Shown here in pieces: positions 1 through 6,210 of a stretch of 6,210 nucleotides of DNA. Numbering within the stretch: position 1 is the stretch's first letter; every line of letters begins with the position of its first letter. The position numbers and the translations under genes were made by a program. Source of the stretch: SAR324 cluster bacterium (lineage in GTDB: Bacteria > SAR324 > JACQKK01); assembly GCA_027296185.1 (NCBI GenBank), contig JAPUJL010000046.1:1-6210 (forward strand), read 5' to 3'. The notes beneath the pieces were generated by a model. It ran no database searches. It saw nothing but the letters and a program-made list of their open reading frames with translations, and had not been told where the DNA came from.

Positions 1-1636
1 TACGGAAGAGCAGGATCCGTGTATCCGCGTTGAAATCCTCCGCCAGCAGAAGCTTGATGTCCCGCAGATAGGCCGCGAGGAGCAGGCGCCGCCAGAAGCC
101 GCCGATGCCCACCCCGCCGTCGCCCACGTACTGCGAGTAGATGTTATCGTCGCCCTCGGGATAGTCGAACTCGTCCTGATCCGTCTTAACGAAGACGTAG
201 TCGTCCACCACCTCGCCGTAGTAGATCTCCGGCCGGCTCACCTGGAGTTCCTCGTATTCGCTGCTGGGGGGGATGTTCTTGATGAACAGCACGGGCAGCC
301 CCTGCTCGTTGACCCGGTTCACCGGTCCCATGGTGATCCCGTGCCCGTGAGTGTAGATCATCCGCTCGTTGACCCAGGTGGGGTTGGGCAGCGAAGTCTT
401 TTGCATCTCCCGCGGCGAGAGCATGGTCTGCCGCAGCTCGCCGCCGATCATGTAACGGTCGTTGTCGACCGAGGAGAACTCGTAGTAGGTACGGATTTCC
501 TGGATTTGCGAGAACGTATCCAGCAGCGGCTCGTGATCCCACAGCCGCACGTTGTTGACCGTGGGCCGGTTCCGCGCGATATCCGCCTCGGTCAGCTCAC
601 GCTCGCCGTCCAGGAAGCGCTCCTCCACCCGGTGCAAATCGAACGCCCGGTTCGTGGCGGCGATGTGATGCACCAGGAACGGGGCCTCCTTGTTGGCCTC
701 GTTGGGGTTGACCACGAACCGCTGCAGCGCGGCGGTATAAATTCCCGCGCCGACCCAGATCACCGCCCACACCCCCAGCGCCCCCAACAGCAGCTTGTAC
801 TTCTGCCTCAGGAGCCCGTAAACCAACAACACCGCCGCGATCGCCGAGGTGATCGCCCGCAGGGCCAGCATGGGCAACGTCCCGTTGATGTCGGCGTATC
901 CGGGCCCGGTAAACAGACCGCCGGGCCGGTACAGCTCGGCGAACCGGTCCAGGTACTGGCCCCCGGCCATTACCAGCAGCAGCATCGCCCCCAACGCCGC
1001 CACATGGGCCCGCGCCGCCGGGGGCACGGCCAGCATGCGGAACGAGCGCACGTTCTGCTGAAACGGCGTCGGCAGCTCGGCCTGCATCTTCAGAAAATAA
1101 AGAACGCCCACTCCCAGCAGGGAGATGATGCCCAGCACCCAGAAGAACGACTGGATGCGCTCCAACAACGGCATGGTGAAGACGTAGAATTCCGCGTCCA
1201 ACTGAAAGATCGGCTCCACTTGGTCGAACGTCCCCCCTGCGAAATAGAGCAGCACGCTCTCCCAGTCGACCGCGGCGGCCACGCCGGAAAGGGCGCCGGC
1301 CACCCGGGCGAACACCCGGGCGCCGCGCCGCCGCAGCCGTACCGTGAGCATCTGCCCCAGCGGCGTGATCAGCACTTCCTGGGGCAGAAAAGCCGCGGGG
1401 TCTCCGATCTGCCGAAGTGCGTACATCAGATTGAGCAGCAAAAATGCGAAGACCACCGTTCCGACGGTGAATCCGATGGCCAGCTCGGTAAGCACGATGG
1501 TGCGGAAGACGCCGATGTAGCCTTGGGCGTCGAACCAGAGGTACTCCACCAGAAACTCGATGCCGTCCGACGCCACGTACAACAGCGCGAGTACCCCGAC
1601 GATTGCGATCCAGACGCCCTTTCTTCCCGAAAGCAT
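1..1636 (-). CDS. UPF0182 (COG1615) family multi-pass membrane protein, C-terminus cut off by the window edge
   Basis: The reverse strand is open from the start codon to the left edge, giving about 545 residues. UPF0182 proteins are usually about 900 residues, so roughly the last third is missing. The N-terminal 300 residues carry hydrophobic segments near residues 8-24, 43-72, 163-182, 211-226, 260-275 and 282-300, as expected for the multi-spanning half of this family. Family-like stretches follow: LDAEFYVFTMPLL (about 147-158), PGYADINGTLPML (about 244-256), WVNERMIYTHGHGITMGPVN (about 420-439), GLPVLFIKNIPP (about 445-456), RPEIYYGEVVDDYVFV (about 467-482) and the GGVGIGGFWRRLLLAAYLRDIKLL region near the edge. 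The family is known as integral membrane proteins with a large soluble, probably extracytoplasmic, domain; its biochemical role is unknown. I place the start at the ATG at 1636 because GGGAG lies 5 nt before it. An in-frame ATG at 1648 would add four residues but has no ribosome site. It is divergent from the large plus-strand gene. Family assignment is confident; function is not known. Confidence 0.9.
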   Translation of the reverse strand, partial: MLSGRKGVWIAIVGVLALLYVASDGIEFLVEYLWFDAQGYIGVFRTIVLTELAIGFTVGTVVFAFLLLNLMYALRQIGDPAAFLPQEVLITPLGQMLTVRLRRRGARVFARVAGALSGVAAAVDWESVLLYFAGGTFDQVEPIFQLDAEFYVFTMPLLERIQSFFWVLGIISLLGVGVLYFLKMQAELPTPFQQNVRSFRMLAVPPAARAHVAALGAMLLLVMAGGQYLDRFAELYRPGGLFTGPGYADINGTLPMLALRAITSAIAAVLLVYGLLRQKYKLLLGALGVWAVIWVGAGIYTAALQRFVVNPNEANKEAPFLVHHIAATNRAFDLHRVEERFLDGERELTEADIARNRPTVNNVRLWDHEPLLDTFSQIQEIRTYYEFSSVDNDRYMIGGELRQTMLSPREMQKTSLPNPTWVNERMIYTHGHGITMGPVNRVNEQGLPVLFIKNIPPSSEYEELQVSRPEIYYGEVVDDYVFVKTDQDEFDYPEGDDNIYSQYVGDGGVGIGGFWRRLLLAAYLRDIKLLLAEDFNADTRILLFR

Positions 1637-1641
1637 GGCTG

Positions 1642-1646
1642 CTCCC
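1642..1646 (-). promoter_or_regulatory. Shine-Dalgarno site deciding the start of the UPF0182 gene
   Basis: Read on the minus strand, the segment is ATGGGAGCAGCCATG. GGGAG sits 5 nt before the second ATG (1636-1634) and overlaps the first in-frame ATG (1648-1646), which has only AT- and GC-rich sequence without a purine run upstream. This favours the downstream ATG as the real start. The difference is only four residues. Confidence 0.45.
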
Positions 1647-1701
1647 ATAAATTCGATGCGATGGCCGGCCCGCCACCCGGCGAGCCGTGCCGGTAAAAAT
1701 C

Positions 1702-1731
1702 AGTGTACCCGCTTGCATACCGCCGCGGCAA
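1702..1731 (-). promoter_or_regulatory. Candidate promoter of the UPF0182 gene
   Basis: On the minus strand TTGCCG (1731-1726; 4 of 6 to TTGACA) is followed after 18 bp by TACACT (1707-1702; 4 of 6 to TATAAT). Transcription would begin near 1695 and leave a leader of about 50-60 nt. The match is modest, and the -35 and -10 functions are inferred from position and consensus only. Confidence 0.25.
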
Positions 1732-1741
1732 AGGATTGCTC

Positions 1742-1770
1742 TTGTAACGAATCGGGCGATTGGCTAAAAT
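1742..1770 (+). promoter_or_regulatory. Candidate sigma-70-type promoter of the large plus-strand gene
   Basis: TTGTAA (1742-1747; 4 of 6 to TTGACA) and TAAAAT (1765-1770; 5 of 6 to TATAAT) are separated by exactly 17 bp, the preferred spacing. This is the most AT-rich patch in an otherwise GC-rich spacer. Predicted initiation near 1777 gives a leader of about 58 nt before the ATG at 1835. An imperfect 21-bp dyad (1754-1774; outer arms GGGC and GCCC) covers the -10 element and could be an operator, but it may be chance. Confidence 0.45.
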
Positions 1771-1834
1771 GCCCTACGCTCGCTCCCGGTGCTTGACCTT
1801 GGCCGTGGGTCCATTCATTCCTTAGTGCTTCATT

Positions 1835-4800
1835 ATGGCTGGAAATCCCCTCGTCGCGGCAGCTGAACCGGCACCGGCACCCAAGCCGGAGCGGCCGGCC
1901 CAAGTCGTCCATCTCGTGTGCAACCACGAGCCCAAGCAGGTTAAGGGACTCGACGAGTTTCTGTCCGTGTTCAACGGCAAGGACTCGATGGCGGAGGTGG
2001 TGCATTTCCGCTATGCCATCCAGCGCAAAGTCCGCCGCGCCATGGGCGGCAAGTTCTCCAAGGGCCTGACCACCGAGGTGACCGAGAACGTCGAGATCAA
2101 CCTCAATCAGGATCTATTCGGCCTGCGCCGCTGGCTGGGCAATATCCGCAACGACCCCAGCAACGTCCTCCTCCTCAACGCCTCCAAAGTCAAGGAGGAG
2201 GCGCTTGCAGCCCCGCTGCTGTTTTCAGAGCTGATCCGCACCGGCCGGCCGATCCTGGTCACCGGCCTGGACGCGTCGTCCCGGGACCAGCTGATGGCCC
2301 AGGTCGATCTCAAGTTCGCCGAGATTCCTCCGCAAGTCGAGCGGAATTACGCCCTGAAGACCACCCTGCTCGCCCGGGCGCAGCGGAAGAAGGGCTTCAG
2401 CAGCTCCATGCGCAACTTGATGGACCTGGACTTCATTCCGAAGGAATTGCAGGACAAGATCCATCAGATCGCCATGGGCGGGGATCCCTCCGCGTTCACC
2501 GACGCGGAGGTGGTGAACCTATCCCTGCTGGCCGACCTGGTCTCGCGCTACGAGGCGGTGCTGGCCCAGTTCAAGGAATTCGTCGCCAAAAGTTCGCTTC
2601 AGGTGCCCCAACTGATCGCGTGCTTCGAGTTGATCATGTCGGACACGAGCACCGAATTGCTGATGGAGTCCTTCAAGGAACTGCTCAAGGATGCAGTCGA
2701 GGACGGCACGCAAATCACGACCAAGAATCAGCTCTTCGGCCATCTGTACCGCTTTCTCACCGGCACTGGGGACGAGGCGCGGCGCACCGCCGACCGGCAG
2801 GGCGTCTTCTTCCGCGTCTTGACAAACACCTTCGTCCGCCGGCGCTCCCAGATCGACCCCCTGCTCTGGAAGCGCTGCCATATGCTCAATGCGGCCAATC
2901 CCCACGACGAGTCAACGCTGAAATTGCTGCGCCCGTACCTGGACAACCTGGACAAATGGGTGCAGGCGGGAACCGACGGCGCGGCGGAGGAAATCAGCCG
3001 GCAAACCGGGCAGCACATCTACACCCTTGCAGCACTGGCGAACCAGGATCCCGGGGTGATGCGGGAAGAAAAGGAATTCGCCCGGCACCGGATGGCGAAC
3101 CATCTGTTGCCCCTCCTCCGCACCGAGTCCTTCAATACCGAGAAGCTTACCTATCCCAGCCCGGTGGCCCAGGCACTGCCCAAGGACGTGAATCAGTTCG
3201 TCCAGGAATACGCCAAACGCCCCATCACCGATTCCGATCTGAAGCAAATTCGGAACGCGCTGGCACCGGTGTTGCGCACGAACGAGATCGCCTCGCAGGT
3301 TCTGCAAAAAAGCGTGATCGAGGTGATGCTGCGTTACGCCCGCGACCGGGAACAAATCCTGCGGGAAATCTACATCCTCAACGCCGTGGGCGCCCTGGTG
3401 AAGTATCCGTTTCACCTGGGCGAGCACGCCCTGAACTCCCTCGAGCGCCGATGCTGTGGGTCGGTGCTGGAATCGCGCATGGGGCTGGAGGTCCATCCCC
3501 ACGCCGTCTCCGAATTTTCCGTCGGGCTGTTCGAGAGCAAGGACGAGCCGCCACTGGGCCGGCTGAAAAACGACCCGGCCACCCTCTGCCGGGCGTACGC
3601 GATGCTGACGGGATTGCGCGTCGAGACGGTCGTCAAGCGGGCGGTGGATCACAAGATCAACTACTTCATCAAGACCTACGGCGAGAAATTCTTCGAGGTG
3701 ATCTACGAGCGGGTGGTGCGCAGGAACGACATCCCCCTGTCCCAGGGCCAGTTGGCCCACATGCTCAAAGAGCGCAACGTGCTGGGCAGCCTGGACGACA
3801 AGGGGCTGCGGCCCGAGGCGATCAACGACATGGAGGACCCCTTCCTCGTCATCGGGATGAGGCGCGCCGAAGGGAAGAAAATAGTCGAGCTGCCTCACAT
3901 GCTCGAGGATTTTCAGACGGAATATGCCGACTCCCTCAACCAATTCCGGGCCTTGCTCAACGAGCTCAAGACCAGCGCGGAAGCGGACGACCGCGACGAA
4001 AACCCCAAACGGCTGATCTGGACCTTCTATCGACAGGGCATCTACAATCTGGCCCAGGAATCGGCCCGCCTCGTCTTCCGTAAGACGATCTTCTACCGCC
4101 ATCTGCAGGAGCTGATCGCCAAGATTTCCTCGGAGAACTATTCGGTCTTCCACAAGGAGGGCACGGCGGACGGTCTGCAAATCTTCGTGCCGCGGAGCCA
4201 CGCCCATCTGTTGACGATCGGCGACCGGTTCAGCTTCCTGGACGCCAACGAGGTGGTGAAGTACCGCCTGCTTCCCTCGCCCGAGGACGACCCGGCCAAA
4301 CTGGACGAGATTTCCCGGACTTTCATAGAGTCCCTCGACGGCTTCTACGCCGCCGAGGAAAAGGAACAGTGGGTGCTGAACCTCGAGGCGCTGAACGAGC
4401 AACTGGTGCGCTGCCACCAAATCTGGTCGCGCTTCAGCCGCAACCTGTGCCTGGCCGTGCTGGACCGGGTAATCAGCGAGACCATCATCAAGCAGCTGAT
4501 CCCCGACAAGTTCGAGCCCAAAAACCTGTACTTCCTGCCCGATGCGGTCAAGCTCTGCCTGGGCAAGGCGACGGTGGGCGAAGAATCGGTGCCCTTCACC
4601 AAGGTGCTCCAGAGGCCCGAGTTGATTGGCAACATTTTCAAGAACCCCCGGACGGCCAGCACGACCATCGACGATTTCGCGATCGAGGTACACAAAATCA
4701 GCCGCGTGTGGGAGGAATTGCGCAGCTATGCCGGCATCATCGACGACATCCAGGACATCATCGAGGGCATGAGCCACGACCGCAGCGAGATGGCGCCGGC

Positions 4801-5887
4801 GGTCAATTACCAGAAGCACCTCGCCGCCATTCTGAAGATTCTCGACAAGCCGATGCGGGAAATCTCCGAGCACGCCATCCAGGCGCTCCACACCCACGCG
4901 AAAAACGCCAAGGACGCGCTGCAGATCCTCTACAACTCACCGGCCTCCAGCAAGCGCAAGCTGCTCAACCGGCTTCAGGCGGAGCTGGAGGAGCGGCGGA
5001 GCGACCGGGAGCACACCAAGCTCAACTTCACTGACAGCTTCATCCTGGACAAGCAGGAGGTGCGGGTGAAGCAGATGGTCGAGCGGGACGGAGAGCGCGT
5101 GGCGATCACCAGGAAGAAGGAAGTGGAGTTGGAAGCGACCCACCAGACACTGCCGTTGCGCGTCCGCCAGGTGATCAAGGTGCAGGAGTTCATCAACCGC
5201 AAAAAGTACATTGTCTTCTCGCTCGAGGGCCAGAAGAAGAAGCAAACCGACTATGTCCTGGAGGCGATCGACACCCTGCTCACCATGCGCGGGAACGGCG
5301 TGAACCTTTACGTGGATACCTCCATGATGGACGAGAGCCAGGTGCATCGCCTGGCGACGCGGGTGAAGCCTCACAATTTCTTCAACATGAACGATATCTC
5401 GCCCGAGGCGCCTCCCGGAATGAAGGTCAACATCACGATCGATCCGTTGAGCGGCAAGGCGATAAAAATCGCCGAACAGGACTCGCCCGGCGGCGAAGAC
5501 GGCGCGGCTGCAGCGGCGCCAAAGGTCCAGACGGATATCCGTTCGGCGAACGATCCCAACGTCCGTTACCGCTTCGATCCCGAAGACAAGGCCTTCTACT
5601 TTCAAAACGAAGAAGGGGAGATCAAGGCGAACGTGTTCAAAGTCGATATCGGCAAGAGCATTCGCACCGTGATCCTGATGGTGAAGGTGCCCGGCGGCCG
5701 CCCGCTGTTCCACGGGCTGCTGGGCAACGAGTTGCTGTTCCCCACCGGCCAGGCACAGCCGCCAACGATCTGTTCGTTCCAGTTCATCGACAAGACGGTG
5801 AGCATCGTCAATGAGGGCGGTAAGCCCACCGTGAAGGTCGAACAAGAGAGCGGCGGTTTCCTCGACGAGCTCCGCGACGTCGACTAG
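1835..5887 (+). CDS. Giant uncharacterised protein, 1350 residues, probably soluble and cytoplasmic
   Basis: I do not recognise the family. The frame is uninterrupted from ATG to TAG. An in-frame TAG at 1823-1825 makes 1835 the earliest possible start. No Shine-Dalgarno sequence precedes it; an internal ATG at 1988 has AAGGA 4 nt upstream, but the 51 residues before it look genuinely coded, so I keep 1835. There is no signal peptide and no membrane segment, and the size is about 150 kDa. Visible layout: an Ala/Pro-rich, probably disordered N-terminus (about 8-23); beta-like VVHLVCN (about 24-30); an alternating strand-helix-strand segment (NVLLLNASK at about 110, PILVTGLDASS at about 139); a long charged, mostly helical middle (about 165-1000); a Lys/Arg/Glu-rich, coiled-coil-like stretch (about 1025-1065); a second alpha/beta segment (YIVFSLEGQ at about 1123, VNLYVDTSMMDES at about 1155); an Ala-rich linker (about 1216-1231); and a beta-rich tail (about 1240-1340). 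I see no Walker A, kinase, nuclease or helicase motif. A scaffold or regulatory role would be a guess. The gene call is certain; the function is unknown. Confidence 0.95.
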   Translation: MAGNPLVAAAEPAPAPKPERPAQVVHLVCNHEPKQVKGLDEFLSVFNGKDSMAEVVHFRYAIQRKVRRAMGGKFSKGLTTEVTENVEINLNQDLFGLRRWLGNIRNDPSNVLLLNASKVKEEALAAPLLFSELIRTGRPILVTGLDASSRDQLMAQVDLKFAEIPPQVERNYALKTTLLARAQRKKGFSSSMRNLMDLDFIPKELQDKIHQIAMGGDPSAFTDAEVVNLSLLADLVSRYEAVLAQFKEFVAKSSLQVPQLIACFELIMSDTSTELLMESFKELLKDAVEDGTQITTKNQLFGHLYRFLTGTGDEARRTADRQGVFFRVLTNTFVRRRSQIDPLLWKRCHMLNAANPHDESTLKLLRPYLDNLDKWVQAGTDGAAEEISRQTGQHIYTLAALANQDPGVMREEKEFARHRMANHLLPLLRTESFNTEKLTYPSPVAQALPKDVNQFVQEYAKRPITDSDLKQIRNALAPVLRTNEIASQVLQKSVIEVMLRYARDREQILREIYILNAVGALVKYPFHLGEHALNSLERRCCGSVLESRMGLEVHPHAVSEFSVGLFESKDEPPLGRLKNDPATLCRAYAMLTGLRVETVVKRAVDHKINYFIKTYGEKFFEVIYERVVRRNDIPLSQGQLAHMLKERNVLGSLDDKGLRPEAINDMEDPFLVIGMRRAEGKKIVELPHMLEDFQTEYADSLNQFRALLNELKTSAEADDRDENPKRLIWTFYRQGIYNLAQESARLVFRKTIFYRHLQELIAKISSENYSVFHKEGTADGLQIFVPRSHAHLLTIGDRFSFLDANEVVKYRLLPSPEDDPAKLDEISRTFIESLDGFYAAEEKEQWVLNLEALNEQLVRCHQIWSRFSRNLCLAVLDRVISETIIKQLIPDKFEPKNLYFLPDAVKLCLGKATVGEESVPFTKVLQRPELIGNIFKNPRTASTTIDDFAIEVHKISRVWEELRSYAGIIDDIQDIIEGMSHDRSEMAPAVNYQKHLAAILKILDKPMREISEHAIQALHTHAKNAKDALQILYNSPASSKRKLLNRLQAELEERRSDREHTKLNFTDSFILDKQEVRVKQMVERDGERVAITRKKEVELEATHQTLPLRVRQVIKVQEFINRKKYIVFSLEGQKKKQTDYVLEAIDTLLTMRGNGVNLYVDTSMMDESQVHRLATRVKPHNFFNMNDISPEAPPGMKVNITIDPLSGKAIKIAEQDSPGGEDGAAAAAPKVQTDIRSANDPNVRYRFDPEDKAFYFQNEEGEIKANVFKVDIGKSIRTVILMVKVPGGRPLFHGLLGNELLFPTGQAQPPTICSFQFIDKTVSIVNEGGKPTVKVEQESGGFLDELRDVD

Positions 5888-6210
5888 GCTCCGCTCGATT
5901 AGAGACGCGGCTTCACATTACGTCATCCATCCCTGTGATTCCGCGCGACGTTCCACGCTCTACCGAAGGAGCGGCAAGGAATCCAGCCATTCGTAATTGT
6001 CGATCTTTTTCGGTCGGCTGCGCGGCCTTGGGCGGATGGACCCGAAGAATTCGACCTCGATCGGCGGTTGCCGAACGGAGCCCGGACCCCACCTGGCTTA
6101 ACGAGCGAAACCTAACTGTCGAGTGCCGGATCGGTGCCGGTGCCGAGGCGCCTCCGCGGACCGAATTGCCGTGCCGCCAGTGGCGGATCAACCGCCGGAT
6201 TGAAGCGCGG
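5888..6210. other. Gene-poor tail without a confident gene or terminator
   Basis: This 323-bp stretch follows the large gene. I find no stable GC stem followed by a T-run that would serve as an intrinsic terminator; the only T-run (tcttttt, about 6004-6010) has no stem before it. A small hairpin, CCGCC-AGT-GGCGG, lies at 6174-6186. Several frames are open: a minus-strand frame 6097-5960 between two stops with protein-like content but no ATG, GTG or TTG at its beginning; a plus-strand frame from 5902 to the right edge, also without an ATG; and a 92-codon ATG frame on the minus strand (6191-5913), rich in Arg, Ser and Gly, which looks like a chance frame. The region may hold a decayed gene or a dispersed repeat, but nothing here can be called as an intact gene. 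Confidence 0.4.

Noticed and set aside
341..1696. A 451-codon plus-strand open frame opposite the UPF0182 gene
   Set aside because: It is the codon-aligned antisense shadow of the UPF0182 gene, rich in Gln, His and Arg without any family signature, whereas the minus-strand product matches UPF0182 along its length.
597..1718. A 373-codon minus-strand frame starting upstream of the UPF0182 start
   Set aside because: It is a frame-shifted shadow of the UPF0182 gene with an Arg/Gly/Ala-biased product. The membrane segments and conserved motifs are all in the other frame.
1793..1821. TTGACC as the -35 box of a second promoter for the giant gene
   Set aside because: The hexamer is good (5 of 6), but no acceptable -10 box lies 16-18 bp downstream (for example CATTCC at 17 bp).
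2620..4083. A 487-codon plus-strand frame overlapping the giant gene
   Set aside because: It is a shifted frame of the same coding sequence with an Arg/Pro/Gly-rich, low-information product; the 1350-codon frame explains the region.
2912..4897. A 661-codon open frame on the minus strand inside the giant gene
   Set aside because: It is codon-aligned antisense to the plus-strand gene. It stays open simply because the real gene avoids TTA, CTA and TCA codons here, as expected at high GC. Its translation is His-, Gln- and Val-rich and unlike a natural protein.
5888..6020. Intrinsic terminator after the giant gene
   Set aside because: Only a 4-bp CCGC/GCGG pairing across a 12-nt loop is present just after the stop, without a T-run, and the T-run near 6005 lacks a stem.
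6128..6145. A ggtgccggtgccg motif matching, in reverse complement, the start of the giant gene (about 1868-1882)
   Set aside because: It is a 13-nt low-complexity match in GC-rich DNA, fully explained by chance and by the Ala/Pro-rich codons at the protein's N-terminus.

Overview
This is a GC-rich bacterial window with two divergently transcribed protein genes and a short gene-poor tail. The left quarter, on the minus strand, holds the N-terminal part of a UPF0182 (COG1615) family integral membrane protein that runs off the left edge. A spacer of about 200 bp, with plausible promoters facing both ways, separates it from one very large plus-strand gene. That gene encodes a 1350-residue, apparently soluble cytoplasmic protein that I cannot assign to any family.

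The organism cannot be named from this window. The strong G/C preference at third codon positions fits a high-GC bacterium. UPF0182 proteins occur in several phyla, including actinobacteria and cyanobacteria. The large gene has no recognisable Shine-Dalgarno sequence, whereas the UPF0182 gene has one in front of its second ATG. The large orphan protein suggests a poorly sampled lineage, but that is inference only.

Layout: 1-1636 (minus) UPF0182 protein, incomplete at its C-terminus; 1637-1834 divergent intergenic region with candidate promoters for both genes; 1835-5887 (plus) giant uncharacterised protein; 5888-6210 no confidently callable gene, no clear intrinsic terminator, and short open frames on both strands that may be gene remnants or part of a repeat.

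No tRNA, rRNA, CRISPR array, insertion sequence or recognised defence or biosynthetic system was found. The main candidate for something undescribed is the 1350-residue protein. It has an alpha/beta segment near each end, a long helical middle and a beta-rich tail. Any functional link between the two genes rests only on their head-to-head arrangement.
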